Assembly: GCA_963638365.1 (NCBI GenBank)
Contig: CAVHRK010000072.1
Coordinates: 62,001-126,000 of the forward strand
Length of the DNA: 64,000 nt
Reading direction: 5' to 3'
Source: Suilimivivens sp963638365
GTDB lineage: Bacteria; Bacillota; Clostridia; Lachnospirales; Lachnospiraceae
The position numbers and the translations under genes were made by a program. Under the pieces are notes generated by a model. It saw only the letters and a program-made list of their open reading frames with translations. It did no database searches and was not told the origin of the DNA. Each line of letters begins with the position of its first letter. The first letter of the stretch is position 1. This document shows positions 1 through 8,379 of this stretch, piece after piece.

Positions 1-231
1 GGCCAATACCTTTGTATCAGTATCTGCAATCCGGCTCTTTAAATCTGCGGAAGCTTCCTCAGACCCCATCACGGCAAGTACCGGATGAAATTCCCGGACT
101 TGCTGCTCCATCAGGTTCACATTGCTTCCCGCTGCCAGTGCAATGACCTGCAAATCAGGATTGCTCCGTACAATTTCAAGCGTCTGGGTTCCAATGGAAC
201 CGGTAGATCCGAGAATACCTATTTTCTTCAT
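1..231 (-). CDS. dxr: 1-deoxy-D-xylulose 5-phosphate reductoisomerase, N-terminal part
   Basis: Dxr makes 2-C-methyl-D-erythritol 4-phosphate from DXP with NADPH, the committed step of the MEP isoprenoid pathway in the cytoplasm. Only the first 77 codons are inside the window; the rest lies past the left edge. The N-terminus MKKIGILGSTGSIGTQTLEI is the NADPH-binding Rossmann start typical of the family. The ATG at 231-229 has a strong AGGAGG at 238-243. The gene follows cdsA by 15 bases and closes the uppS-cdsA-dxr order known from B. subtilis. UppS in the same cluster consumes an isoprenoid product of this pathway. Confidence 0.93.
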   Translation of the reverse strand, partial: MKKIGILGSTGSIGTQTLEIVRSNPDLQVIALAAGSNVNLMEQQVREFHPVLAVMGSEEASADLKSRIADTDTKVLA

Positions 232-246
232 TCTATGCCTCCTGTT

Positions 247-1071
247 CTATGCTCTGATTAAAAGCAGAGTAAGGAAATAAATCATGGGTGCGGTAAAGAT
301 CACACTGTCAAACCGGTCCATGACACCGCCATGTCCGGGTATCAGCTTTCCATAATCCTTGATCTCCTGATTCCGCTTAATTGCAGAAGCCGCCAGATCA
401 CCCACCTGGGAGATCACTGCGCCCACCGCACTGATTACCACAAATACCCATGTAATGTTCTGTTCCACAACCACGCTTTCCACAACAAAATATCCATATA
501 ATGCCCCAACAATGGCTGAGCCGAGGATTCCTCCGATCGCTCCTTCAATGGATTTCTTCGGACTCAATACCGGTGCCAGCTTGTGCTTACCAATACAGAT
601 TCCGGTAAGATACGCACAGGTATCACAGATCCAGGAGCTGATGAAAATCATCCACACCGTGTAAACGCCATAGGGAAGTGCTCTCACAAGATAAATAAAG
701 GACAACATCACCGGCGCATAGGCCACGCAGAAAAAGGCGCTCATAATCTGATCGGAATGGTATTTAGGGAAAGAAAATACATAAATAAACATAAATCCAA
801 TGAGGACTAATACCACAGTCAGGAACAGGTAAATCCGGTCCGGTACGAACACCATCACCAGATAATAAGCAAGGATTCCTATGTAACCATTGATTTCCAA
901 TGCCGAAAACTTCTTTCCTTCCCCACTTAACTTACAGGCCTTCATCAATTCCCGGTAAGCAACAAGGGCTAAGAACAATAACGTTGCCGCAAGAAGATAT
1001 CCTCCTCCCAGTATGGTTACCAGTGCAAGAATTACCAATACAACGGAACTGATCACTCTGGTTCGAAACAT
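247..1071 (-). CDS. cdsA: phosphatidate cytidylyltransferase
   Basis: CdsA forms CDP-diacylglycerol from phosphatidic acid and CTP, the branch point of membrane phospholipid synthesis. The 274-aa protein is almost entirely hydrophobic, with about eight membrane segments. It carries the family signature near the C-terminus (roughly residues 228-256): SAIKRNQEIKD followed by IPGHGGVMDRFDS. Its length is normal for the family. It begins two bases after the uppS stop codon, so the two genes are almost certainly translated from one mRNA. Identification is secure from the signature and from the conserved neighbours uppS and dxr. Confidence 0.96.
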   Translation of the reverse strand: MFRTRVISSVVLVILALVTILGGGYLLAATLLFLALVAYRELMKACKLSGEGKKFSALEINGYIGILAYYLVMVFVPDRIYLFLTVVLVLIGFMFIYVFSFPKYHSDQIMSAFFCVAYAPVMLSFIYLVRALPYGVYTVWMIFISSWICDTCAYLTGICIGKHKLAPVLSPKKSIEGAIGGILGSAIVGALYGYFVVESVVVEQNITWVFVVISAVGAVISQVGDLAASAIKRNQEIKDYGKLIPGHGGVMDRFDSVIFTAPMIYFLTLLLIRA

Positions 1072-1073
1072 GC

Positions 1074-1799
1074 CTACTCCTCCTTTACGAGCCCGAATCT
1101 GCGGTCTCTGTGATTGTATGCTTCCACTGCCTTAATAAGTTCTTCCTTCGAAAAATCCGGCCACGGTACTTCGGTAAAATAAAATTCCGTATAGGCAAGC
1201 TGCCACAGCAGGAAATTGGAAATCCGCTGTTCATTGCAGGTGCGTATCAACAGATCCGGTTCCGGCAATCCATGCGTATCAAGCATTTCTCCAAAGACCT
1301 CCTGGGTAATGCCATCAATTTCAAGTTCTCCTGCCTGCACCTTCTCACAGGTCTTCTTTACCGCACGTACAATTTCATCCCTGCCGCCATAATTGAGTGC
1401 AATCTGAAAATGAAGTCCGTCATTGTCCTTCGTTGCCTCCTCGAGTTCTGCAATCCGGTTACGGATATCATCATCGAGTCCGGTTTTATCTCCGATCACA
1501 CGGACACACATCCGGTTCTTCTTCGCGGTTGTCAGGCAGGTCTTCATATAATTGCGCAGAAGCTTCATCAATGCTTCCACCTCATCCTTCGGACGATTCC
1601 AGTTTTCAGTGCTGAATGCATATACCGTCAGATACTGAATTCCCATCTTGTATGCAGCCTCACAGATGATCTCCACATTCTTGGCTCCCTGCACATGACC
1701 GTAATTACGGGGCATTCCCTTTTTCTTTGCCCAGCGTCCGTTTCCGTCCAGTATGATCGCAACATGCTGCGGTATCTTCAAATCCTGTAAATCTGGCAT
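1074..1799 (-). CDS. uppS: isoprenyl transferase (undecaprenyl diphosphate synthase)
   Basis: UppS condenses eight isopentenyl diphosphates onto farnesyl diphosphate to give the C55 lipid carrier of cell-wall synthesis. The 241-aa protein is of typical length and starts with the cis-prenyltransferase motif AIILDGNGRWA (residues 14-24, catalytic Asp18). The C-terminal signature reads RTCNEQRISNF, where many homologues have RTSGE; this is a small variation outside the catalytic Asp. A good ribosome site (AAGGAG) precedes the ATG. It lies just downstream of a probable terminator, so either a promoter sits in the short 1800-1832 gap or read-through supplies expression. No convincing -35/-10 pair was seen there. 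Confidence 0.96.
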   Translation of the reverse strand: MPDLQDLKIPQHVAIILDGNGRWAKKKGMPRNYGHVQGAKNVEIICEAAYKMGIQYLTVYAFSTENWNRPKDEVEALMKLLRNYMKTCLTTAKKNRMCVRVIGDKTGLDDDIRNRIAELEEATKDNDGLHFQIALNYGGRDEIVRAVKKTCEKVQAGELEIDGITQEVFGEMLDTHGLPEPDLLIRTCNEQRISNFLLWQLAYTEFYFTEVPWPDFSKEELIKAVEAYNHRDRRFGLVKEE

Positions 1800-1832
1800 A
1801 TTCTCACTCCTTATAAAATAAGCTGTGTAGTC

Positions 1833-1867
1833 AAAAAAGGGAGCGACACGATGAATCGCCTGCCCCC
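1833..1867 (-). terminator. Rho-independent terminator after frr
   Basis: On the minus strand a G-rich arm beginning GGGGGC pairs with GCTCCC (one G-U), and the hairpin is followed by six T's. It lies 20 bases past the frr stop and would end the pyrH-frr transcript, or attenuate it before uppS. The stem is imperfect beyond six pairs. Confidence 0.65.
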
Positions 1868-1886
1868 TTTATTTTGAACGGTTGTA

Positions 1887-2438
1887 CTAAACGGTTAAAA
1901 TTTCCTTTGACTTCTCTTCCGTCATTGCATCCACTTCTTTGATGTACTTGTCGGTGATCTTCTGAAGATTCTCTTCCAGTTCTTTAATCTCGTCCTCGGA
2001 AATTTCTGCTTTTGCAAGCTTTTTGAATGCATCGTTACCGTCACGGCGGATGTTACGGACTGCAACCTTACATTCTTCGGCTTTCTTCTTTACTTCCTTA
2101 ACCAGATCCTTACGACGCTCCTCGGTAAGCTCCGGGAATACCAGACGGATGACCACACCGTCATTGGAAGGTGTAATTCCGATATCGGAAGAAAGAATTG
2201 CCTTCTCGATATCTTTAATCAATGACTTCTCCCACGGTGCAATCTGAATCATTCTTGCTTCCGGAACCGTGATATTACCAACCTGCTGGATCGGAGTCGG
2301 TGTTCCGTAATAATCAACACGAAGCTTATCTAATACATGGGGATTGGCACGTCCTGCACGGATTCCCTGATAGTCTGCTGCCAAATGCTCCAGTGTTTTC
2401 TTCATCTTATCATCATATACCTGAATTCTCTCGTCCAT
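1887..2438 (-). CDS. frr: ribosome recycling factor
   Basis: RRF splits post-termination ribosomes together with EF-G. The 183-aa protein has the normal family length and is recognisable throughout: GIRAGRANPHVLDKL near residue 26, the central VRLVFPELTEERRKDLVKEV-type helix region and the KAEISEDEIKELEE segment. These helices form the three-helix bundle, with the small beta domain between them. It starts 11 bases after the pyrH stop codon, in the pyrH-frr pair that is conserved across most bacteria. A terminator-like hairpin follows. Confidence 0.97.
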   Translation of the reverse strand: MDERIQVYDDKMKKTLEHLAADYQGIRAGRANPHVLDKLRVDYYGTPTPIQQVGNITVPEARMIQIAPWEKSLIKDIEKAILSSDIGITPSNDGVVIRLVFPELTEERRKDLVKEVKKKAEECKVAVRNIRRDGNDAFKKLAKAEISEDEIKELEENLQKITDKYIKEVDAMTEEKSKEILTV

Positions 2439-2449
2439 AATAGCCTCCC

Positions 2450-3145
2450 TTATACCAGAACTTTCGTTCCATTAAATTTACCACTCATGGTATTTACAAT
2501 GCTGTTTTCCTCGTTTAAGCCAAATACCCACATCGGCATCTTGTTGTCTCTTGCAAGAATCGATGCCGTCATATCCACAACCTGCAGGTTCTTCTCAATG
2601 ACTTCATCGATTGTGACCTCATCATACTTCTTCGCATCCGGATTCTGCTTCGGATCACTGTCATAAACGCCGTCGATGGATTTTGCAAGTAAGATTACTT
2701 CCGCATCCACTTCAATGGCGCGAAGGACAACTCCGGTATCGGTTGAGAAGTACGGATGTCCGGTTCCACCTGCAAAGAACACAACCATGCCATGTTCAAA
2801 ATACTTGTTGGCCCTGTCCTTGGAGAACAACTTCGTGAAGGAACCACACTCAAACGGTGTTAAAACGGCTGTCTTCATTCCAACGCTGCGGAAGATTTCC
2901 GATACATAAATACAGTTCATTACTGTTGCCAGCATACCAATCTGGTCTGCCTTGGTACGGTCAATATTCTCGCTGGTTCTTCCACGCCAGAAGTTACCGC
3001 CTCCTGTAACGATTCCAACCCGGATTCCCTGATCTACCAACTGCTTTACCTGTAAAGCAACATCTCTTACGGTGGCTTCGTCAAAGCCGGTCTTCTTATC
3101 CCCGGCAAGCGCTTCCCCACTTAATTTCAATAAAATACGCCGCAT
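2450..3145 (-). CDS. pyrH: UMP kinase
   Basis: PyrH phosphorylates UMP to UDP with ATP, the first specific step to UTP and CTP. It is a hexameric amino-acid-kinase-fold enzyme of the cytoplasm. The 231-aa sequence shows the N-terminal KLSGEAL motif, the glycine loop VTGGGNFWRGR and the FAGGTGHPYFSTDT substrate loop, all diagnostic. In B. subtilis pyrH directly follows tsf. Here five accessory genes (yhfC, CPBP, GGDEF, deacetylase, bactofilin) lie between tsf and pyrH. The ATG is preceded by GAGGA at suitable spacing, only 34 bases after the bactofilin gene. Confidence 0.97.
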   Translation of the reverse strand: MRRILLKLSGEALAGDKKTGFDEATVRDVALQVKQLVDQGIRVGIVTGGGNFWRGRTSENIDRTKADQIGMLATVMNCIYVSEIFRSVGMKTAVLTPFECGSFTKLFSKDRANKYFEHGMVVFFAGGTGHPYFSTDTGVVLRAIEVDAEVILLAKSIDGVYDSDPKQNPDAKKYDEVTIDEVIEKNLQVVDMTASILARDNKMPMWVFGLNEENSIVNTMSGKFNGTKVLV

Positions 3146-3179
3146 ACCATGTCCTCGTTTTCTATATTTTCTTTAAAAA

Positions 3180-3935
3180 TTACATCTTTTTCAATTCTTC
3201 AAAGAAGGAGGTCGGGTTCACCTCTGCATAGCACTGGGAACACATACCTTCGATGACCGCACCATTGTTAATCTGTACGGATTTGGATTTGATGTTACCC
3301 ATAACAATTGCAGATGCATCCAGAATCACCGGTCCTTTGACATCAATGTCACCCTTGATGGCTCCTGCGATTACGGCGCTTGTTGCATAGATATCACCGA
3401 TAATTACGGAACTCTGTCCTACCTTAATGGCTCCGTTACTGCGGATCTCACCGGTAATCTTCGCTCCTTCTGCAAATACTTCGACTGCACGGGAATTTCC
3501 CTGAATCGTTCCTGTAATGTTAAGCTTTCCTAAAGCTTCCACATCTCCTACAATGCTTCCACGGATGTCAAGTGCACCTTCGGTTGCAATATTACCGTTG
3601 ATAATCATGCTATCCATAATAACAGAAACTTCATCATTTGCTACTTTGTTTGCATTACGCTGTTCAAAACCGGGTTTTTCAGGAACAACAGGCGCCACAT
3701 AAACCCCTTCTTCTTCTTCTTCCTCTTCTTCCGGCTCTGTGTCATCCACATGATCCAGCATTGCACTTAAATCTGCATGGAAGTTATTGACAGTCTGAGG
3801 TTCCTTTTCTTCCTCCTGTACTTCCACACCGGACTCTGTCTCTGCTTCTGACGCCTTGACATCAGCTCCGTCTTCCGGAATCAGTTCGTTTACTGCCTGT
3901 GATAAATCTTCCTTTAAATCTGAGAAAAAACCCAT
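3180..3935 (-). CDS. bactofilin-family polymer-forming protein
   Basis: Bactofilins polymerise into filaments that act as scaffolds for cell-wall enzymes at the inner face of the membrane. In this 251-aa protein the first ~100 residues are acidic and disordered, including a run of nine Glu/Pro-Glu residues. Residues ~100-235 form the short-repeat beta-helix core (IINGNIATEG, IRGSIVGDV, ITGTIQG, ITGEIRSNG, IIGDIYA, IAGAIKGDI, VMGNIKS). I place the start at the internal ATG (3935-3933) because GGAGG lies 8 bases before it; the upstream in-frame ATG lacks a ribosome site. It follows the polysaccharide deacetylase by 27 bases, which hints at a cell-wall job. There is no transmembrane segment. Confidence 0.9.
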   Translation of the reverse strand: MGFFSDLKEDLSQAVNELIPEDGADVKASEAETESGVEVQEEEKEPQTVNNFHADLSAMLDHVDDTEPEEEEEEEEGVYVAPVVPEKPGFEQRNANKVANDEVSVIMDSMIINGNIATEGALDIRGSIVGDVEALGKLNITGTIQGNSRAVEVFAEGAKITGEIRSNGAIKVGQSSVIIGDIYATSAVIAGAIKGDIDVKGPVILDASAIVMGNIKSKSVQINNGAVIEGMCSQCYAEVNPTSFFEELKKM

Positions 3936-3962
3936 TTTCAAATCCTCCATTCGCTTTTGTTA

Positions 3963-4886
3963 TTACTTCTCAGGCGCCGCAATATGCTGTACGGGCACTG
4001 TTTCATCCGTAATCGGTAAAATCCCGGTATCTCCCCGTTCCCTGATCGCTTCAATAATCTGTGGAAGTGCCTCTACCGTTGTTCCCTTATTGGAAGCATC
4101 ATGCATCAGGATCACACTCTCCTTCTGCTTCTCGATTCCGGAAAGACAGTTATTCACAATTGTTTCTGCCGGAAGGGTGCGTGACACGGCATCCCCCGAT
4201 GCAACATTCCAGTCAAAATAAGTGATTCCGATATCAGTAAGATACTCAATCAACTCCTGCATATCGACCTTGCTTACCGTATTCGAGCTGCCTCCCGGAA
4301 AGCGGTAGATACGTGGCCATACACCCGTTATTTCATACAAATATTCCTGCAAAGAGTTCAGATCCTTTGCGAAAGCCTCTCTGGACTCATAGATTTCATC
4401 ATATTTATGACTATAGGAGTGCATCGCTAAAGTATGCCCTTCGTCTACAATCCGTTGGTAAGCCTTCACAGACCGTTCATCCGTCTTTCCCACGACAAAA
4501 AACGTGGCTTTCACATCATATTCCTTTAAAATATCAAGAATCTCATCTGTATTACTGCTCGGACCGTCATCAAAGGTAAGATATACCTTTCTCTCACTGT
4601 CACTTTCCAAATCGGTCTTCACCGGTTCTGTTTCCTGAATTTCCGTCTCTGTTTCCCTCACAGACTCTTCGACCTTTGTCGTCTCATAGACGCCGGAATT
4701 CTCTTCCTCCGGGGCTTCCACAGGAATCTGTTCCTTCAATGCCGCAACCTGTCTTTTCAACTGAAATACACGTACGGAAAGTACGATACAGGCAACGAGT
4801 GGAATCAGAATTGCAAGGGCAACGGCTCCCAATATCATTTTTTTCAACCGTTGCACACGCTGCGAACGATTGATTTCCTTCTTCAT
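3963..4886 (-). CDS. membrane-anchored polysaccharide deacetylase (CE4/NodB domain)
   Basis: CE4 enzymes remove N-acetyl groups from chitooligomers or peptidoglycan sugars using a metal ion. The 307-aa protein has one N-terminal membrane helix (about residues 17-37), a short coil and Glu/Thr-rich linker, then the NodB domain. All motifs are visible: LTFDDGPS (metal Asp and catalytic Asp), HSYSH (metal His pair), RFPGGSS, DWNVASGDA and ILMHDAS. It is therefore probably active outside the membrane. A likely promoter lies at 4926-4955 inside the end of the preceding gene. The next gene is a bactofilin, a common partner of wall hydrolases. The exact substrate cannot be told from sequence. Confidence 0.92.
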   Translation of the reverse strand: MKKEINRSQRVQRLKKMILGAVALAILIPLVACIVLSVRVFQLKRQVAALKEQIPVEAPEEENSGVYETTKVEESVRETETEIQETEPVKTDLESDSERKVYLTFDDGPSSNTDEILDILKEYDVKATFFVVGKTDERSVKAYQRIVDEGHTLAMHSYSHKYDEIYESREAFAKDLNSLQEYLYEITGVWPRIYRFPGGSSNTVSKVDMQELIEYLTDIGITYFDWNVASGDAVSRTLPAETIVNNCLSGIEKQKESVILMHDASNKGTTVEALPQIIEAIRERGDTGILPITDETVPVQHIAAPEK

Positions 4887-4925
4887 ATTGTCATGACCTT
4901 TCCATCCGCCATCATATCCTGCTCA

Positions 4926-4955
4926 ATTGTATCACATGTCCTTACTCTTTGGCAA
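4926..4955 (-). promoter_or_regulatory. candidate sigma-A promoter for the deacetylase-bactofilin genes
   Basis: On the minus strand TTGCCA and TACAAT are separated by 18 bases, and a TG lies one base before the -10 (extended -10). It overlaps the stop codon region of the GGDEF gene and sits about 40 bases before the deacetylase ATG. Confidence 0.5.
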
Positions 4956-7239
4956 CATCTTTGGACCGCAGCATCTTCACACGGTACAGACGTTCATCCG
5001 CCTGTGTCAGTGCATGCTGTAATGTCAGATCACTGTCCTCATCTACCTTACAGGCCCCTGCCGACACCGTTACATTGTACGGCTTATCGCTGCCTTGGTT
5101 ATGCAGATAAAACTGATGATAAATTTCCTGTAAAACAGATTCTCCCTCATCCTCTTTTTCATAAATGAGGGCACAGGCGAACTCGTCACCACCAATTCGT
5201 CCGGCAATTCCCCTTCCCTCTACGGCTTTCCATAACACATCCGCAATCAGCTTTAGGGAATAATCACCTTCCTCATGACCATAACGGTCATTGATGATCT
5301 TTAAGTTATTCATATCCACATAAATCACATAGACCGTGCCTTTTTTCTCATTAATCATCTTCTGCGCCGCATCCATGAAGCCTCTCCGGTTCAGAATTCC
5401 GGTCATGGCATCGATCCTTGACAGATTGTCGAGTGCAATATTGTTCTCTTTTAAAACTGCAAGACTTTCCTCTAACTTCTGTTGTACTTTCTCATTGGTT
5501 TTCAGAAGATCAATCATCTTTGCAGCCGAGCTCATCTGGTTTACCAGGAATTCCCCGTTTTCAAATACCTTATCCGTCAGATCCATAATGACAACACCAT
5601 ACAGGTTCTCATTGCTGTAAAGCGGCAGCATCACTTCAAAAAAACGCCGGTCCGGATCCACCACGCTGTTCCGGAACAGCATGTTTCTGCTCACCTTCTG
5701 ACGAAGCTTCGGAATGGAAATCACCACCCCATCCTTGAGATAGGCTTTCAGATAAAGATGATCCGGGATCTCGAAGCTTTCTCTTGCCAGATGAGAAATA
5801 ATCTCCGGGAAAATATACACCATTGCATTTTGCACACCAAGCCACTGCAGGCGTCCGATCATCATCGTATAGCTTAAGTCATTTCCCTTTTCAAAAAGAA
5901 GTGTCTCCCGCACAAAAAGCTTTGTCTGGTGATCTTCCTTAATCTTATATTCCATATCTGCGCCCCAGCGGTTATCCATCGCCTGAAGCATCTTACAATA
6001 AATATTCGCAAAAAGCTGTTTTAATTCACATCTTTTCTCAATCTTCGAAACACTGTTTTCGACATCATGGAAAATCTTCTGGAAGTTCGGAATCAGCACG
6101 CCCATATCCGCATAAGTAATTGCGCCGGATGCAATGTATTCATCAACAGCCATTTCAATACGGAACACCTGATTGCTTAACAGTTCCTCTCCCTCGGCGG
6201 CCTCCTCCAAAAGATCCACAAGCCGGGTAAAGCTGTCCTTTAACCGGTAAATGACATCTGCCTGTTCCCCATCACGGTAACGGTAATAAATGTCACCGAA
6301 ATAAGCATCCACCAGTTCACTGGCTTTCCCTGCCTCCTCCGTCACAATTTCCTGCCGGCCCTGGGCAATGGAACCTCTCCGTACAAAATGTGTCGGCAGT
6401 TCCATATCACAGACTCTGCGCCCTTCTATCTTGTTAAGCAGCATCTTTAATGCCACATTTCCAAGTTCCATGGGATCTGCCTTCACTGAAGACAGCGGAG
6501 GCGTTGCACGTGCCGCAAGTCTTGTATCATCAAAGCCAAGTACGGAAATATCACGTCCCGGTACGAGACCTCTTCGTTTCATCTCTTCATATAATCCTAA
6601 CGCCGTATCATCATTGACACAGAAGACTCCATCCAGATCCGGATTGTCATCTAACAGTTTCCCTGCCTGCTGATAACATCTGCGTTCATAGTTTCCGTTT
6701 ACATACTGCTTTTCTTCAAAAGGAAGTCCATATTCTGCCAGAGTCTTCTCAAATACTTCCTTTCGTTCCCTTGCATCCGAATTACTTAAAGGACCGCCGA
6801 TCATTCCGATTTTCTTACAATTTACCTGTTCAATCAGATAACGAAGTCCCTCCCGGATTCCGATCCGGTTATCGAAGTTCACAGTCGTATACCCTTCCTG
6901 GCGGGAAGCAATGAGGACACTCGGAATTCCCTCATACTGGCTTAACATCTCCCGCATAACCTCTTCATTGGCAAAGCAGCCGATACTCCCTTCTGCCACG
7001 ATAATTCCCTGAATCTGCGGGATCTTCGCATACTGAAAGATCGTATTAAACTGGTATTCATAGGTTAATTCCTTGTCCCCGCTCATATCACGGTTCACAT
7101 ATTTTCCGGGAAGTACCACAACATCCACGTCAAAGGTTCGCGCCATCTGCGCTACACCACGGCAGATCCCGATTGTGAAATAATCCATGATACCGCCAAC
7201 CAGAACCCCGATTGTAATTCTCTCTTTCCCTTTGTCCAT
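4942..7239 (-). CDS. LacI-type periplasmic-binding-like sensor / GGDEF diguanylate cyclase
   Basis: The first ~290 residues of this 765-aa protein are a LacI/GalR-type ligand domain (ITIGVLVGGIMDYFTIGICRG, GVFCVNDDTALGLYEEMKRR, SVLGFDDT). It has neither the helix-turn-helix of LacI repressors nor a signal peptide or membrane segment, so it should sit in the cytoplasm. A middle region of ~300 residues contains coiled-coil and possibly GAF-like parts. The C-terminal ~170 residues are a GGDEF domain with DAMTGILNRRGF, VDMNNLKIINDRYGHEEGD and an intact GGDEF. The RxxD inhibitory site normally found just before it is absent. The inferred role is c-di-GMP synthesis in response to a sugar-like ligand. 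A -10 element (TATAAT) lies just upstream. Confidence 0.88.
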   Translation of the reverse strand: MDKGKERITIGVLVGGIMDYFTIGICRGVAQMARTFDVDVVVLPGKYVNRDMSGDKELTYEYQFNTIFQYAKIPQIQGIIVAEGSIGCFANEEVMREMLSQYEGIPSVLIASRQEGYTTVNFDNRIGIREGLRYLIEQVNCKKIGMIGGPLSNSDARERKEVFEKTLAEYGLPFEEKQYVNGNYERRCYQQAGKLLDDNPDLDGVFCVNDDTALGLYEEMKRRGLVPGRDISVLGFDDTRLAARATPPLSSVKADPMELGNVALKMLLNKIEGRRVCDMELPTHFVRRGSIAQGRQEIVTEEAGKASELVDAYFGDIYYRYRDGEQADVIYRLKDSFTRLVDLLEEAAEGEELLSNQVFRIEMAVDEYIASGAITYADMGVLIPNFQKIFHDVENSVSKIEKRCELKQLFANIYCKMLQAMDNRWGADMEYKIKEDHQTKLFVRETLLFEKGNDLSYTMMIGRLQWLGVQNAMVYIFPEIISHLARESFEIPDHLYLKAYLKDGVVISIPKLRQKVSRNMLFRNSVVDPDRRFFEVMLPLYSNENLYGVVIMDLTDKVFENGEFLVNQMSSAAKMIDLLKTNEKVQQKLEESLAVLKENNIALDNLSRIDAMTGILNRRGFMDAAQKMINEKKGTVYVIYVDMNNLKIINDRYGHEEGDYSLKLIADVLWKAVEGRGIAGRIGGDEFACALIYEKEDEGESVLQEIYHQFYLHNQGSDKPYNVTVSAGACKVDEDSDLTLQHALTQADERLYRVKMLRSKDVAKE

Positions 7240-7286
7240 ACATTATGCCTCCCAAAGAAAGTAATTGCCCAAAAAGCCTTGTTATA

Positions 7287-7315
7287 ATTATACAAAATTT
7301 CAGCCAAAAAGGGAA
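7287..7315 (-). promoter_or_regulatory. candidate promoter of the GGDEF gene
   Basis: A perfect TATAAT (minus strand, 7292-7287) is 17 bases from a weak TTCCCT. It lies over the stop codon of the CPBP gene, 48 bases before the GGDEF ATG, which has a GGGAGG ribosome site. The -10 is convincing; the -35 is poor. Confidence 0.42.
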
Positions 7316-8379
7316 CTACCTATTAACAAAATCCACACAATACTAAAACAAATCATACCCGGATTGAGGAACGCTGTTACAAACCGTCTTCCTTTCGGTA
7401 CCGAAAGATCTCTGGACGGAAGCAGAAACAGCTTCTTTCCTTTCACAATCCACAGAATGATTCCCGTAATAACAAAGGCTGCTATCGCAAGAAGCCATAC
7501 GCACAGTCCAATGGCACCCCCCAGATACATTGCACTGCTTAACGGATCCCTGAGCAGTCCGTACAGATCCAGGGAGCTGACCGAAGCAAGCGCCTCCGTC
7601 CCCTCCAGATATCCTGTTGTTCCCTCCGAAAATATCTTAAGCAGCAGCGTACCGATCGTTGCCATACTGTTTACCATAGCATGCAGGATCATGGTATAAC
7701 GGATTTTTCCGGTACGAACATAGATAAATGCAAAGAATGCACCGAGTGCTGCTGCATAAACAAACTGATTTAAGTTTCCATGAAACAGTCCGAACATCAC
7801 CCCGGACATGGCAATGGCAATGCCCTCACCACAATAAATGGCACGGTCTACCAACGCTTTCCGGAAAATCAGTTCCTCAAATACCGGCGCCCCGACGCAG
7901 ACAAACAGGATGAGCCATACGGAAGAAAGTGCAAGCATGGTATCCTGCAAGTCGGTTGTATTGACTCCATTGTGAAACGCATTGATAATTGATGTAAGAA
8001 GAATCCCAATGATATTCGTAATCATTGCCATGGCATAGGCCATGAAAAAAGCAACAAAAATGCTTCCTGCCCTCATCTTTTTCTGTGGAATGGGCTTTCC
8101 CTTTTTCACCAGATGAATCAGACACAGCATCACGGGATACCCCAGTATAAACCGTAAAAACAGATTAAAGAAAATCAAGACGCTGCTGTCATAGTCTCCG
8201 TCCGGATTTCCAAATTGAAACAGCATCGCCAGGGACAGTTCCAGTGCAAGCAGAAGAACTGTACCCGCAAAATAAACAAACCCGATCTGTGACAGGTGTT
8301 TTCTTGCCAGTTTTGTGATGTGCTTTGACTCTTGTTCTCCCATTGGTACTGTTGTCTGATTCATTGTATTATTCTCCAT
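7300..8379 (-). CDS. CPBP-family intramembrane metalloprotease (Abi/CAAX protease type)
   Basis: This family resembles the eukaryotic Rce1 CAAX protease and bacteriocin self-immunity proteins; it is an integral-membrane glutamate/histidine metalloprotease. The 359-aa protein has about eight to nine hydrophobic segments and all three motifs: EELIFR (residues 168-173), FGLFH (196-200) and HAMVN (233-237). It should therefore be catalytically competent. Its start overlaps the end of the preceding yhfC-like gene by 11 bases, which implies translational coupling. Substrate is unknown. The pairing with a second intramembrane protease family is unusual. It has no link by sequence to the flanking translation genes. 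Confidence 0.9.
   Translation of the reverse strand: MENNTMNQTTVPMGEQESKHITKLARKHLSQIGFVYFAGTVLLLALELSLAMLFQFGNPDGDYDSSVLIFFNLFLRFILGYPVMLCLIHLVKKGKPIPQKKMRAGSIFVAFFMAYAMAMITNIIGILLTSIINAFHNGVNTTDLQDTMLALSSVWLILFVCVGAPVFEELIFRKALVDRAIYCGEGIAIAMSGVMFGLFHGNLNQFVYAAALGAFFAFIYVRTGKIRYTMILHAMVNSMATIGTLLLKIFSEGTTGYLEGTEALASVSSLDLYGLLRDPLSSAMYLGGAIGLCVWLLAIAAFVITGIILWIVKGKKLFLLPSRDLSVPKGRRFVTAFLNPGMICFSIVWILLIGSSLFG

Noticed and set aside
1110..1790. Plus-strand open frame of 226 codons over uppS
   Set aside because: Antisense shadow of a secure gene; Cys/His-rich random composition.
1800..1832. Promoter for uppS
   Set aside because: A TTGACT and a TATAAG are present but only 13 bases apart.
3708..3732. 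Trinucleotide run coding for poly-Glu in the bactofilin as a phase-variable switch
   Set aside because: Units are whole codons, so slippage would not shift the frame; the run is also interrupted by several different bases.
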